Part shown: positions 1 through 9,715 of the stretch, in pieces
Position numbering within the stretch: position 1 is the stretch's first letter
How the letters are laid out: each line of letters starts with the position of its first letter
Assembly (NCBI RefSeq): GCF_014205175.1
Contig: NZ_JACHNA010000001.1
Coordinates: forward strand, 1,860,001-1,924,000
Length of the DNA stretch: 64,000 nucleotides
Direction of reading: 5' to 3'
Source: Micrococcus cohnii
GTDB lineage: Bacteria; Actinomycetota; Actinomycetes; Actinomycetales; Micrococcaceae
Position numbers and translations under genes: made by a program
The notes under the pieces: generated by a model
Seen by the model: the letters and a program-made list of their open reading frames with translations, nothing else
Database searches by the model: none
What the model was told of the DNA's origin: nothing

Positions 1-2695
1 TGTCCCGCCACTGGGCCTCGAGCTCGTGCAGCCCCTCGGTCTCGAGCTCGTCGAGGATCCGCTCGAAGTCGCCGACCGAGGAGTCCGGGTCCGCGCGCAG
101 GTTCGGGTTCGGCCACCACTCCAGGAAGCCCTCGAGGGTGCGGCGCAGCACGGCCCGGTTCTGCTCGAGCGCGGCCTGCGCGGCGGACTGGTCGTCGGCC
201 ACACGGCGCGCGGCCAGGCGCATGCCCTCGTCGAAGCGGGCGAGCGCCTCGCGCGGGTCCTCCGGCTCCGCCGCGTCGTCGGCCGCGGTGTCGGTGTCGG
301 TGGCGGCTACGTCCGCAGCGGCGTCGTCGCGGTCCACGCGCTCGGCCAGGTAGGCGGCCTGCTCGCCCGAGAGGGCCCGGCCGGCCCGCTCGGCCGCGTC
401 GAGCACGTCCTGGGCCGCGTCCACCTGGTCGCCGACCCGCTCCCACTCCTCGGCGAGCCGGCGCCCCTGCTCCTCAGCGACGACGGCCTCGCGCTGCAGC
501 CGGTCCTCCCGGGCGCGGTGCTCGGCGATCTGCTCGCGCAGCCGCCCCAGCTCCGGCGTGCCCTCGGCGAGCTCCTCGACGGTCTGCGCCCAGCGGTCCC
601 GGTCTCGCTCGGCGCCGGGCACGTCGAGCTGCGCCCAGTCCAGCTCGAGCACGTGCTCGAGCGCGGCCCGACGCTCGGCGTCCTCGGCGAGGGCGCGCTT
701 GGTGCGCTCGGTCTCGGCGAGCGCCTGCTCGACGCCGGTGCGCGCCCGCTCGATCCGCTCGTCGAGCTCGGCGATCCGGTGGCGGTTGGAGAAGCCCAGC
801 ACGTTGCGTCCCGCGTCGCCGCCGACGGCACCGCGCCGCCCCTCGGCGGTCTGGCCGCGGATCGTCAGGGCCCGGGGATGGTCGGCCAGCTCGCGCGGCG
901 AGTCGACGCACACGTGTCCGAACCGCCGGCTCAGGTGCTCCTGCAGGGCCCCGGTGAACTCGGTGTCCCGGTAGTCCAGGCGCCCGGGCAGGGTGGCTCG
1001 GTCAAGGTCCCCGGCGGCGGGCAGGCCCGTCGTGACGCCCTCGAGGTGGATGCGGTGGCGCACCCCGGCCTCGTCGGCGGCGGCGCGCAGCCGGTCGAGG
1101 TCGTCCTCGTCCAGCAGCACGGTCGTCGCGAAGCCGCCGAGCGCCAGGTTGAACGCGGGCCGCCACGGGGCGAACTCGGTCTTCACCTCCACGAGCTCGC
1201 CGACGAACGGCAGCCGGTCCGGTTCGATGCCGGCCGCCTGGGCCAGCCGCTCGCGGGCCTCGTGCAGCGCCGGCGGGATGTTGTCCTGCCGCTGACGCGC
1301 CTGCGAGCGCTCGGCCTCGAGGCCGGAGAGCTCCTCCTGCGCCTGCTTCAGAGCGATGCGGGCGGCCGTGTGCGCGTCGAAGCCGCGCTCCCGCCCGTCG
1401 GCGTCGTCAAGCTCAGCGTGCGCCCGCTCGGCGAGCGCGGTCAGAGCCTCCCGGTCGGACAGGGCCGGGTCGACGACGTCGGCGCCGAGCACGGCGAGGC
1501 GGCGGCGCGCCTGCTCGCACCGTCGGCGGGCCTCGTCGACGCGGCGGCCGGCCAGCTCGTGCTCCCGCTCGGCGTGGGAGAGACGGTCGCCGCCGGAGGT
1601 GCGCGCCACCTCTTCGAGCCCCTGACGGGTGTCCTGGGCCTGGCGCAGCTCGGCCCGGTGCTGGCGGGCGGTCGCGTCCGCGGCGTGGCTGAGCCCGCGC
1701 AGGTGCGCCTCGACGCGGCGCAGCAGGTCGAGCCGTCGCTGCGCACCCCACAGGCTCGCCAGCGAGTCCGGGGCCGAGAACGAACCGATCTGACCGATCA
1801 GGCGCAGCCGGTCGGCGGCCTGTTCGATGCGCCCGCGCAGTTCGCGCACGGGCCGGAGCATGCGCACCTGCTGCTGCGCGGTCTCCATGCGCCGGCGGGT
1901 GCCCTCGAGCTCGTCGAAGTGCTCGACGACGGCCTGGGCGGTGGCCAGGGTGGCGGGGACCTCAAGCACAAAGTCCTTGTAGAGCCGGTCAACCGTGGAG
2001 ATCGGCTGCCCGGCCTGGATCTTGGCCAGCAGCTGCATCGCGTGCTCGCCGGCACCGGCAGCCCCGATGCCGAGCACCGCGTGCACGCGCGCCCAGAACT
2101 CGTGGTCGGTGGACAGGGTCGTCAGGCCCAGGGCGCGGACGGCGGAGTCCGCGAGCCGCCGCTGAGCGGCCTGCTCGAGCTCGGCGAGGTCAAACGCGCC
2201 CTCGCACACCGCACGGACCTTCACGGTCTCCTCCAGGCGCGTCGCCCCGGCGGGGAGGTACCACGCGCGCACGGCGGTGAACCGGGAGCCGTCGTGGTCC
2301 CGCCACGTCATGCCGATCGCCGTCCAGGTGTCCTGCCCGTCGCCGCGCAGCACGCTCATGCGGGTGCCGTCGGCGGTGCGGGACTCGTCGATCTTGCCGC
2401 GGCCGTAGGAGAGGATGTTGCGCTGGTCCTCGCCGCGCGGCCGTCCGGTGACGCCGCCGTTGGAGGCGCCGTTGAACGGGGTGCGGTGGGGCATCATCAG
2501 CGCGATGTACGCGTCCATGAGCGTCGACTTGCCCGAACCCGAGCCGCCGCACAGCAGCGTCGCGTCCGGGGAGAAGCGGATGCGGTGGGCGCCGTCGTAG
2601 CCGCCCCAGTTCACCAGCTGCAGGTGCTCGGCCGTCCACTGCTCGCCGCGCGAGGCCGTCGGGATGAGCCCGAACAGCGTGTCCTCCATGCTCAT
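1..2695 (-). CDS. jetC: Wadjet JetC, SMC-like ATPase (partial, C-terminus beyond window start)
   Basis: The reverse strand is open from an ATG at 2695 to the window edge. The N-terminus reads [20 protein letters not shown] and is followed by a Walker A loop, GGSGSGKST, near residue 50. Long charged, Arg/Glu/Ala-rich stretches in the middle fit the coiled coil of an SbcC/MukB-like ATPase, with a hinge-like ordered part around residues 480-600. In Wadjet (known family) JetC is the SMC subunit of a JetABC complex that recognises and, with the nuclease JetD, cleaves small circular plasmids. The start overlaps the jetB stop by ATGA, so the two are translationally coupled. The Walker B and signature motifs lie outside the window. 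Identification rests on the two DUF genes upstream plus the ATPase head. A long forward-strand frame over the same bases is a codon-bias shadow. Confidence 0.85.
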   Translation of the reverse strand, partial: MSMEDTLFGLIPTASRGEQWTAEHLQLVNWGGYDGAHRIRFSPDATLLCGGSGSGKSTLMDAYIALMMPHRTPFNGASNGGVTGRPRGEDQRNILSYGRGKIDESRTADGTRMSVLRGDGQDTWTAIGMTWRDHDGSRFTAVRAWYLPAGATRLEETVKVRAVCEGAFDLAELEQAAQRRLADSAVRALGLTTLSTDHEFWARVHAVLGIGAAGAGEHAMQLLAKIQAGQPISTVDRLYKDFVLEVPATLATAQAVVEHFDELEGTRRRMETAQQQVRMLRPVRELRGRIEQAADRLRLIGQIGSFSAPDSLASLWGAQRRLDLLRRVEAHLRGLSHAADATARQHRAELRQAQDTRQGLEEVARTSGGDRLSHAEREHELAGRRVDEARRRCEQARRRLAVLGADVVDPALSDREALTALAERAHAELDDADGRERGFDAHTAARIALKQAQEELSGLEAERSQARQRQDNIPPALHEARERLAQAAGIEPDRLPFVGELVEVKTEFAPWRPAFNLALGGFATTVLLDEDDLDRLRAAADEAGVRHRIHLEGVTTGLPAAGDLDRATLPGRLDYRDTEFTGALQEHLSRRFGHVCVDSPRELADHPRALTIRGQTAEGRRGAVGGDAGRNVLGFSNRHRIAELDERIERARTGVEQALAETERTKRALAEDAERRAALEHVLELDWAQLDVPGAERDRDRWAQTVEELAEGTPELGRLREQIAEHRAREDRLQREAVVAEEQGRRLAEEWERVGDQVDAAQDVLDAAERAGRALSGEQAAYLAERVDRDDAAADVAATDTDTAADDAAEPEDPREALARFDEGMRLAARRVADDQSAAQAALEQNRAVLRRTLEGFLEWWPNPNLRADPDSSVGDFERILDELETEGLHELEAQWRD

Positions 2696-3450
2696 CGTGC
2701 GTCCTCCTCGTCGATGTCGGCGTCGGCCTCGTCATGATCGGCGTCCGCCTCGTCGCCGGCGAGCGCCTCGTCGGCCGCCTGCTCGCGCAGCCACTGCTCG
2801 AGCTCGCGCAGCCGCTCCGCGCTGAGCACGATCTCCACGAGCGGGGTGATCCGGTAGCGCTGGGGCGAGTCGAGGACGACGACGCCCTCGTGGGTCAGGC
2901 GGTTCAGGGCGGTGTGCACGGCGCGCTGGCGGCGCGCCACGTCCCCGTCGTCGCGGGAGAAGTAGCTGAGCACGGTCTGCTCGATCTCCTCCAGGTCGAC
3001 GCGCGCGGCCGCCTCCCCCGCGGTGATCTCCCGCTGGTAGACGCCGCGCAGGTAGACGAGCACGAGGGTCTCAGCGCGCGTGTAGGCCTCGTCCTTGAGC
3101 AGGATCGGCACGTCGAGCTCGTCGGAGCGGACCTGCTGTTTGTAGGCGAGACCGCGGTCGTGGTCCACGACGAGCCGGACGAACAGCTCGTGCAGGCGGG
3201 ACTCGATCGCCTCGCGGTGCTCGAGCAGCACGGCCCAGTCCTGGCGGTGCTGCTCGGCGTCGAGGTGCCGGCGCTGCAGCAGGCGCACGAGCACGCGGCG
3301 CACGTGCGGGGCGAGCGCGCCCCGGTCGCCAGGGAAGCACGCATCCTCAGGGTCAGCCTCGAGCGGCTCGGCGGAGACGAAGGCGTCGTCGGCGGGCGCC
3401 CCGTCGCGCTCCTGCTGCGCCTCGTCGTGCTCATGCGGGGTCTCGGTCAC
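2692..3450 (-). CDS. jetB: Wadjet JetB, DUF4194 family
   Basis: 252 aa, MukE/ScpB-like kleisin-partner role inferred from the family. An acidic, disordered N-terminal 45 residues precedes a winged-helix-like body. That body contains [20 protein letters not shown], the DRGLAYKQQ segment and the [13 protein letters not shown] helix typical of DUF4194 proteins. The C-terminus is again acidic (Asp/Glu/Ala repeats). It starts with ATGA overlapping the jetA stop and ends with ATGA overlapping the jetC start, giving the strict JetA-JetB-JetC order known for type I Wadjet. No alternative start is better placed. Confidence 0.85.
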   Translation of the reverse strand: MTETPHEHDEAQQERDGAPADDAFVSAEPLEADPEDACFPGDRGALAPHVRRVLVRLLQRRHLDAEQHRQDWAVLLEHREAIESRLHELFVRLVVDHDRGLAYKQQVRSDELDVPILLKDEAYTRAETLVLVYLRGVYQREITAGEAAARVDLEEIEQTVLSYFSRDDGDVARRQRAVHTALNRLTHEGVVVLDSPQRYRITPLVEIVLSAERLRELEQWLREQAADEALAGDEADADHDEADADIDEEDAR

Positions 3451-5042
3451 GGTGCCACGTCCTCGGTCGGGTCGGTGTGCGAAGTCTGAGCGGGGTCTGC
3501 GGTCGGGGCCGCGTCGTCGGCCGCCCGGTCGGCCGTCCCGTCGTCGGCTCTCCCCTCGTCACGGCGGGTGTGCACCGTGAGCGACTGGAAGGCGAAGCGG
3601 CGGCGGCTCCCGTCGGGGCGGCGGGTCTCGACGATCGAAACCTCCTGCCCATCGGCCATGCCGTTGCGGTGGGCGAGCTCGAGCAGGCCCAGCAGGTCGG
3701 CCGGGCGGCGGACCTCGTCGGCCGCGGACTCGAACGCGGCGGCCAGGTCCACCTGCTCGGCGTCGAATGCGGCGAGGTGCTCTTCGAGCTGGCGGTAGTG
3801 CGGGCCGCCCCAGGCGCGGGTGTCCGCGTCGACGAACCGTGCGTCGGCGTCGTCGGCGCGCAGGGGCGCGGGCCGGCCCGGCGGGCGGGGGTCCTTCACG
3901 CTCTGGCGCAGGTTCCCGACCGCGGCGACGGGGAAGGTGCGCAGCGGCTCGACGGGGTCCGCGGCGGCGCCGTCGGTGTCCTGCGTCCACCGCTGCAGGC
4001 CGGTCATGACGCGGCGCAGCAGGTCGTCCACCTCCCGGTCGCGCGCCGGGTCGTGGGTGCGCACCTGGGCGGTGATCACGTGGGAGGCGCGGCGCTGCGC
4101 GGCGAGCACCTGGTCCACCCCGTGCTCGACGCGGCGGGCGACGGCGGCCAGCTCGCCGCGCTGCTCGTCGCTGAGCAGGCGCACGAACGGCAGGGCCAGC
4201 ACCGCGTCGATCTGCCCGGTGAGCCGGTCGATCTGCTCGGGGTCGCCGATCATCCGCAGCGCCCCGACGAACGCGCGACCCTCCGGGGTGGCCTCCATGA
4301 TCTGATCGGCCTGCTCGAGGTAGGCGCGCAGCACGGCTCCGGCAGGGCTGTCGTCGGCCCGCAGCCGGGTGACGACCTCGCGCTGATTGCGGGTGATCGA
4401 CTCGGCCACCCGGGCGAAGTCCGCGGGCAGCTCGCGGGCCAGGTGCAGAACGTTCTCCGCCTCCTCGCGCAGCTGCTCCTCACCGACGCCCGTCCCGTCG
4501 GCCTCGCCCCGCCGGTCGCCGGCCCGCAGCCGGGCGATCCGTGCGTCGAGAGCGTCGCGCTCGGCCTCCAGGCGCTCGATGCGCCGCGCCGGGTCCGGCT
4601 CGGCGTCCTGCGCGAGCTGGTCGATCGAGTCCAGCAGGGTGCGCACGCGCGAGCCCGAGACCTTCGCGCGCCCGACGCCGGTGCGGCCGGCCACCTCGAG
4701 CGCGTCGACAGCCTGCGCGGAGAGCCGGTAGGACTCGACCCCGTCGTCGATCTGGGTGACGAGCCAGCCGCGCTGCGTCCATCGGCGGCACACGTCGCGG
4801 CCGGTGCCGGCGGGCAGCCCGCGCTCGTCGTCGTCATGGCCGGCGGCGCGCAGCCGCTCCAGCATGGCTTCCACCTCGACGTGCGCGTCCGCGACCGCCA
4901 CCGCGGTCCGCTCCGAGGTGAACATGACGCCGAGGGCGGCCACCACGAACGGGGCGTGACGGCCGTGCAGCAGACCGAGCGTGGGCCCGGAGAAGGCCGA
5001 CGACGCCCGCTGATAGGCCCCCTCGATGCGCATGGTGTCCAT
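3447..5042 (-). CDS. jetA: Wadjet JetA, DUF3375 family
   Basis: 531 aa when started at the ATG at 5042 ([19 protein letters not shown]); an ATG at 5033 is also possible. The open frame extends upstream to 5213, but that part is Arg/Pro-rich shadow. The N-terminal segment ([20 protein letters not shown] followed by a winged helix with [10 protein letters not shown]) is characteristic of DUF3375. The middle is coiled coil (residues about 130-330), as expected for the kleisin-like JetA subunit that bridges the JetC heads. It is the first gene of the reverse-strand operon jetA-jetB-jetC; jetD, the toprim-type nuclease, should follow jetC outside the window. Confidence 0.85.
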   Translation of the reverse strand: MDTMRIEGAYQRASSAFSGPTLGLLHGRHAPFVVAALGVMFTSERTAVAVADAHVEVEAMLERLRAAGHDDDERGLPAGTGRDVCRRWTQRGWLVTQIDDGVESYRLSAQAVDALEVAGRTGVGRAKVSGSRVRTLLDSIDQLAQDAEPDPARRIERLEAERDALDARIARLRAGDRRGEADGTGVGEEQLREEAENVLHLARELPADFARVAESITRNQREVVTRLRADDSPAGAVLRAYLEQADQIMEATPEGRAFVGALRMIGDPEQIDRLTGQIDAVLALPFVRLLSDEQRGELAAVARRVEHGVDQVLAAQRRASHVITAQVRTHDPARDREVDDLLRRVMTGLQRWTQDTDGAAADPVEPLRTFPVAAVGNLRQSVKDPRPPGRPAPLRADDADARFVDADTRAWGGPHYRQLEEHLAAFDAEQVDLAAAFESAADEVRRPADLLGLLELAHRNGMADGQEVSIVETRRPDGSRRRFAFQSLTVHTRRDEGRADDGTADRAADDAAPTADPAQTSHTDPTEDVAP

Positions 5043-5243
5043 GGCGGACCAACCTATCGGGTGGCCGGGAGACGTTCCGGCCGAGGGTGGCGTGCGCCAT
5101 GCGGCGGCGCCATCGACGGCGGACGGCAATGGCGGGCGACACCGGACAGCGAGCGACAGACGGCCCCCGGCCGGTCGCCGACGCGACCGGCCCGGGGCCG
5201 TGAGGACGCGCACCCCCGGGGGGTCAGGGCGCGACGCGGAGGA

Positions 5244-6074
5244 TCACCAGCCGTTCAGGCGGTAGGCGTGCTGGTTCCAGAAGTCGGCGCCCCACGTGGC
5301 GGTGCGCTCGGTGGCACCGACGCCGCCGGCCTGCTCGATGGTGTGGAACGTGGTCTTGGACTCGTCGGTCCAGCCGTTGAAGATCACGACGTGCCCGTTC
5401 GCGCCCGCGCTGCCGGGGCCGAGGTTGCCGACGATGTCGCCGGGCTGCAGGTCGTTCTTGTCGATCTCGTGGAACTTCTCGGGCAGGTTCACGGTCGAGT
5501 AGCTCTGGTCGCGCAGGTTGTAGGCCATCGCGATCATGCCGGAGCAGTCCGTGCGGAACTGGTACCCGTCCGCGTCCGGGCCGGGCGCGTAGGCCTCCAT
5601 CGAGTAGGGCAGGCCCTGCTGCACCCAGTGCCGGCCGCGGTCGAGCACCTGCTGCCGGTCGGCGCTGATGCCCGGCTCCGGTGCCGGGGTCGGCGCCGGG
5701 GCCTCACCCTCGCCGCACGCGACGAGGCCGTTCGCGTCGAGGATGGTCAGGTAGGCGCGGGAGACGTACCCGGTCTGACCGTCGTGGGTGACCTTGCCCC
5801 ACTGGTCGGTCGAGTAGGTGCCGTCGATGTGCTCACCGGCAGCCTGGCACTGGACGTCGACGGCGGCGCCGGACGGGATGGTCGCGAGCACGGCGGAGCC
5901 GGTGTTGGTCTCCGCGCGAACGCTGAGGTCCGCAGTGGCGGTGCCCTCGGCGGCCGACGCGGCCGGGGCGGCAGCCAGGCCGAGACCGGCGACGGCCAGC
6001 AGCGCGGCCGAGGCGCCGAGCGTGCGGCGGACGGGGGTCTGAGCAGGGGTCTGTGCAGTGGTCTCGACGGTCAT
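5244..6074 (-). CDS. Secreted SH3 / NlpC-P60-like cell-wall hydrolase
   Basis: 276 aa from the ATG at 6074, chosen because GAGGAG lies nine bases upstream; longer starts overlap the ribosome site. Residues 15-42 are a signal peptide (RR, hydrophobic Ala/Leu core, AASAA cleavage). A bacterial SH3 domain covers about 45-115, with two cysteines (C76, C120), then a Pro/Ala linker, then a hydrolase domain from about 140. That domain has TDCSG (C177) and NGHVVIF (H228), matching the NlpC/P60 Cys-His layout. The likely role is peptidoglycan cleavage outside the cell. Monocistronic. A short inverted repeat (GAGCAC/GTGCTC, 6092-6107) lies in the leader, but I could not fit it to a known riboswitch. 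It could instead be another amidase of the same papain-like fold. Confidence 0.75.
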   Translation of the reverse strand: MTVETTAQTPAQTPVRRTLGASAALLAVAGLGLAAAPAASAAEGTATADLSVRAETNTGSAVLATIPSGAAVDVQCQAAGEHIDGTYSTDQWGKVTHDGQTGYVSRAYLTILDANGLVACGEGEAPAPTPAPEPGISADRQQVLDRGRHWVQQGLPYSMEAYAPGPDADGYQFRTDCSGMIAMAYNLRDQSYSTVNLPEKFHEIDKNDLQPGDIVGNLGPGSAGANGHVVIFNGWTDESKTTFHTIEQAGGVGATERTATWGADFWNQHAYRLNGW

Positions 6075-6322
6075 GGCAGTCATCTCCTCACGAGCACGGG
6101 GGTGCTCACGAACGCTTCGCTGTTCACATGGTTCGGTCATGCCGTGCACTGGCGGAACCCAAGCTATGAGGGCACTGGAAGGGGAATGAAGCCTCGAGAA
6201 GCATGGGATCGGCTGGCAATCGCCTCACTGTTCCATGGGCACTCCAGCCGTCGGACCTCGAGCCGCGTCTCCGGCCGTGCTCACCTCTGGCCTGGCGGCG
6301 GGGCGTGGCTCACAGTGGTGTC

Positions 6323-7912
6323 GTGAGCTTCCTTAACCGTCTGTTGCGCCGTCGGGCCGACCGCACCGCGTGGACACCCTGCCCGCCCGATATGTCCGCC
6401 TATCTGCTCGCCGTGCTCGATCGCGTCGTGGACCTGAGCACCGCCCCGGACTGGGCGTATCTCGTGCGCCTCGAGCCGCGCCCCGAGGGCCCCGTCGCCC
6501 TGCTCATCCGCCCGGACGACGCGAGCGCTCGGGAACCGGGCTCCCCGGAGCAGGTCCCCGCGCTGACGATGCAGGCCCGGTTCGGCGAGGCGGCCGAGGC
6601 GCTGCGCGTCGACCGCCACAGCTGGCACCGCGTGGCGAACGCCCTGGACCGGCGCCCGGACGCCCCGGCCGCCTCGCATAAGCTCAACGACCACTGGGCA
6701 GGCTCGTCGGCCGCCCGGATCTCCTGGCTGCTGCACCAGCACCGGACGCAGCGCCACCCTCTCGACGTCGGCCGCCCCGAGGCCGCCGCGCTCGTGACCG
6801 AACCGCGGCCAGACGTGGTCCAGAGCGCCGGCGTCCCGCTGTCCCCGCCCTCGGCCACCGACGCCCTGCTGCTGGCCGCCGCACTCCACCAGGAGGACGA
6901 GGACCTCACCACGACGCTGTGGCGCGCCGGCGCCGACGGCATGCGCTCGGTACCCGGCTCCCTCGGCCTGCTGCTGCACGAGTACGCCGGAGAGTGGATC
7001 CTCGCGACGATGCTCGACGGGCCAGAGGACTACAGGACCGTGTCCGCGGCGTTCACCGCCCAGTCGTCCGTGGCCACCGTCGACGACGAGCACGGCGGTC
7101 AGCGCCTCGTGCCGATCTCCCAACTCGAGGCACGCACCGGCGTGAACCTCATCGGGTGGCTTGCCGAGCAGGCGCAGGACTTCAGCGCCGCCCACACCGA
7201 GGGGACGTCCGAGGAGGACATGGGCCAGGCCGACCCCGCGCCTCTCTCGTTGCCGGGGCTGCGCGTCAGCCTGACCCCCGGCACGAACCTGCCGCTGACG
7301 ACGAGCAAGGTCGGCGGCCCGCCGTACCTGCCGCCCGGGCAGCAGCCGCCGACGGCCCCGGACGGCACGCAGATGGCGTTCCTCGCGCAGATCCGCTGCG
7401 AGGAGGCGTCGGCCACGCCGGTGCTCCCCGAGCGCGGCCTGCTGCAGTTCTGGCACGCGATCGACATCCTCTGCGGACTGGAACGCGAGGGCGGGGGCGC
7501 GGTGACCTACCACCCGGACGTCGACGAGACCGTCACGGCCGCCGACGTCGCCGACCGGTACACGGTGGACCCGACCGACCTCGAGGACAACTCGCCGCTC
7601 GAGACCAGCTGGGACCGCGAGCGGCAAGGGTACGTGCCGACGGAGGCGTCCATGAGCTTCGTCCCCGGCGACGACGGCTCGGTCCCCGACTTCCCGTACC
7701 ACCGCGTGGGCGGGCGCTCCGTGTTCACCCAGTGGGATCCGCGGCTGGAATCCGAGTCGGAGGCCGATTACACGGTGCAGCTGCTGCAGCTGGACTCCGA
7801 CTCACCCACGCTGATGTGGGGCGATTCCGGTGTCGGTCACTTCTACGTGACCGAAGAGCAGGCCCGGAACCGCGACTACTCCCGTCCCCTCTACCACTGG
7901 GACTGCATGTGA
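6323..7912 (+). CDS. DUF1963 (YwqG-like) domain protein
   Basis: 529 aa from the GTG at 6323 (VSFLNRLLRRR). The frame is open upstream to 6203, but that extension is atypical, and no clear ribosome site marks either start. The C-terminal 230 residues carry the DUF1963/YwqG pattern: TTSKVGGPPYLPPG, then QMAFLAQI, and near the end a VYRxWxP-like FTQWDPRLESES followed by LLQLDS and GDSGVGHFYVT. The N-terminal 300 residues are not recognised; they are acidic and without membrane segments or signal peptide, so the protein is probably cytosolic. Biochemical function of the family is unknown. The stop overlaps a GTG at 7909 that opens a short frame with a similar N-terminus. Confidence 0.7.
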   Translation: MSFLNRLLRRRADRTAWTPCPPDMSAYLLAVLDRVVDLSTAPDWAYLVRLEPRPEGPVALLIRPDDASAREPGSPEQVPALTMQARFGEAAEALRVDRHSWHRVANALDRRPDAPAASHKLNDHWAGSSAARISWLLHQHRTQRHPLDVGRPEAAALVTEPRPDVVQSAGVPLSPPSATDALLLAAALHQEDEDLTTTLWRAGADGMRSVPGSLGLLLHEYAGEWILATMLDGPEDYRTVSAAFTAQSSVATVDDEHGGQRLVPISQLEARTGVNLIGWLAEQAQDFSAAHTEGTSEEDMGQADPAPLSLPGLRVSLTPGTNLPLTTSKVGGPPYLPPGQQPPTAPDGTQMAFLAQIRCEEASATPVLPERGLLQFWHAIDILCGLEREGGGAVTYHPDVDETVTAADVADRYTVDPTDLEDNSPLETSWDRERQGYVPTEASMSFVPGDDGSVPDFPYHRVGGRSVFTQWDPRLESESEADYTVQLLQLDSDSPTLMWGDSGVGHFYVTEEQARNRDYSRPLYHWDCM

Positions 7913-8043
7913 GCCTTCTGGACCGACTGCTCGGACGTGGCGCACCCGCACCGCGCCGGGTGCCCGGACCGCGGCGCAGCGCCGATCCCGCGCGGCTCGC
8001 GGAGATGACCGCCGTCAGTCCTGCCGCCGCATCTCCGGTGTGA
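7909..8043 (+). pseudogene. 44-codon ORF, possible 5' remnant of a paralogue of the DUF1963 gene
   Basis: GTG at 7909 overlaps the preceding stop (ATGTGA). The product starts VSLLDRLLGRG, close to the VSFLNRLLRRR start of the gene just upstream, then continues Pro/Arg/Ala-rich to a stop at 8041-8043, inside the 3' end of the convergent symporter gene. I read it as the stub of a tandem duplicate whose body has been lost. It could also be a genuine short peptide or chance, since only about 11 residues support the similarity. Confidence 0.3.
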
Positions 8044-9568
8044 TCACCGGCATCTCACGGGTGTCCGGGGCATGGTCGGCGACGTGGTCCATCGCGGCGT
8101 CGGCGTCACCGGTGCGGCGGTACTCGGCGTGGATCTGCGACCACAGCGGCGCGTTCTCGATGCCGAGCACGGCCGGGTCGAACACCGGGTCCTCGCCGGC
8201 CTTGCGCTGCCGGTCGTAGTCCTTGACCAGCTTGATGGCCATGCCGGAGAGCAGCACGAGGGCGAGGATGTTCACCCACGTGTACAGGCCGACGCCGAGG
8301 TCAGCGAGCCCCCACGAGAACGCGGAGGTCTGCGTCGCACCGAACACCATGGAACAGGCCAACAGCAGGCGGGCGAGCGTGATCGCCACGCCCTGCACCG
8401 TCAGGTTCGGGATCAGGTAGGCGAGGTTCGTCTCCGCGTAGAACGCGAAGGAGAGCAGCGTGGTGAACGCGAACAGGAACACGGCGACGGCGACCATCGG
8501 CGGGCCGAAGTGCGGCAGCACCGAGTCGATCGCGATCTGCGTGAACGCCGGCCCCTCCTCCACGCCGGGCAGGTGGGTGACGATGGGCGTCTTCTCGTCG
8601 GGTCCGACGACGTTGAAGCTGTTCGTCGCGAGGATCATCAGGCCGGTGACGGTGCAGACGAACAGCGTGTCGATGTACGCGGAGAAGCCCTGGGCCAGGC
8701 CCTGCTTCACCGGGTGGGAGACGTTCGCGGCGGCCGAGGCCTGGGCGCCGGAACCGGTACCGATCTCCGTCGAGTAGATCGCGCGGCGCACGCCCCAGGA
8801 GATGGCCGCGCCGAGCATGCCGGCATAGGCGGACTCCGCGGCGAAGGCCGAGGAGAAGATCAGCCCGAACATGGCCGGCACCTGCTGCCACATGATGGCC
8901 ACCACGAGCACGCCCACCAGGATGTAGGCGGCCGCCATGACCGTGACGACGTAGCCGGCGACCCGGCCGACGCGGTGCATGCCGCCGAACACGACGACGC
9001 AGAACAGCACGGCCATGCCGATGCCGACCCACAGCGGGTCCAGGCCCCATGCCTCGGTCGTCGCGGCGGTGACGGCGTTGGCCTGGATCTGCGGACCCGT
9101 CAGGGTGGTGGCGAAGACGGTGGCGGCGGCGTAGGCGACGGCGAGCCACCGCCAGTGCCGGCCGAGCCCCTCAAGGATGTAGTAGGCGGGGCCGCCGCGG
9201 TACTCGCCGCCGACCTTGTGCTTGTACAGCTGCGCCAGGGAGCTCTCCGCGATGGCCACGGGGGCGCCGAGGATCGCGGTGATCCACATCCAGAACAGGG
9301 CGCCGGGGCCGCCGAGATGGATGGCGACGGCCACGCCGGCGATGTTCGCCACGCCGATGCGGCCGCCCAGCGCCATCGAGAAGGACTGGAACGAGCTGAT
9401 GCCGGCGCTGGAGGTGCCGCCGTGGAAGAGCTGGCCGACCATGTCCCGGATCAGGCGCAGCTGCGGGGCGCCCATGCGGATCGTGAAGTACACGCCGATG
9501 AGCAGCAGGATGACGACCATGGGAAGGCTCCACATGATCGAGTTGACTTTCGAGACGAAGGTCTCCAT
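8015..9568 (-). CDS. AGCS family sodium:alanine/glycine symporter
   Basis: 517 aa from the ATG at 9568, preceded by GGGAGACC. The protein has 10-11 hydrophobic segments and the diagnostic AGCS blocks: GGTSSAGISSFQSFSMALGG with GVANIAGVAVAIHLGGPGA, then FWMWITAILG, GEYRGGPAYYI, and YSTEIGTGSGAQASAAA near residue 280. It imports alanine or glycine with Na+ (family knowledge). The C-terminal 60 residues are hydrophilic. It appears monocistronic, convergent with the DUF1963 gene and divergent from the HNH lipoprotein. Usual family length is 450-550. Confidence 0.9.
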   Translation of the reverse strand: METFVSKVNSIMWSLPMVVILLLIGVYFTIRMGAPQLRLIRDMVGQLFHGGTSSAGISSFQSFSMALGGRIGVANIAGVAVAIHLGGPGALFWMWITAILGAPVAIAESSLAQLYKHKVGGEYRGGPAYYILEGLGRHWRWLAVAYAAATVFATTLTGPQIQANAVTAATTEAWGLDPLWVGIGMAVLFCVVVFGGMHRVGRVAGYVVTVMAAAYILVGVLVVAIMWQQVPAMFGLIFSSAFAAESAYAGMLGAAISWGVRRAIYSTEIGTGSGAQASAAANVSHPVKQGLAQGFSAYIDTLFVCTVTGLMILATNSFNVVGPDEKTPIVTHLPGVEEGPAFTQIAIDSVLPHFGPPMVAVAVFLFAFTTLLSFAFYAETNLAYLIPNLTVQGVAITLARLLLACSMVFGATQTSAFSWGLADLGVGLYTWVNILALVLLSGMAIKLVKDYDRQRKAGEDPVFDPAVLGIENAPLWSQIHAEYRRTGDADAAMDHVADHAPDTREMPVITPEMRRQD

Positions 9569-9715
9569 GAGGGTCTCCCGATCGCGAATTGTTGCTGTGA
9601 CTATACGCATATCCGGGCCGATCACACCCGAGACGACCGTCGCATCGCTCCAGGCCAGGGGCTCGCTCGGCGCGCCGGCGCCGATCGATACAGGGCGTGG
9701 GGCATCGTGGGTCGA

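Noticed and set aside
26-2737. Forward-strand open frame of about 900 codons
   Set aside because: It mirrors jetC on the other strand. High third-position GC keeps antisense frames open; composition is Val/Leu/Gly/Arg-rich without any motif, while the reverse frame shows Walker A and family features.
6075-6202. ydaO (c-di-AMP) riboswitch before the cell-wall hydrolase
   Set aside because: Such riboswitches often precede similar genes in actinobacteria, but I could not match the conserved core in the leader; only a short GAGCAC/GTGCTC hairpin is present.
3477-6326. Forward frame of about 950 codons
   Set aside because: Antisense of jetA and the SH3/NlpC gene; no ribosome site or domain.
8072-9715. 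Long upstream extension of the HNH lipoprotein frame
   Set aside because: Antisense to the AGCS symporter. The lipoprotein signal peptide begins at 9716.
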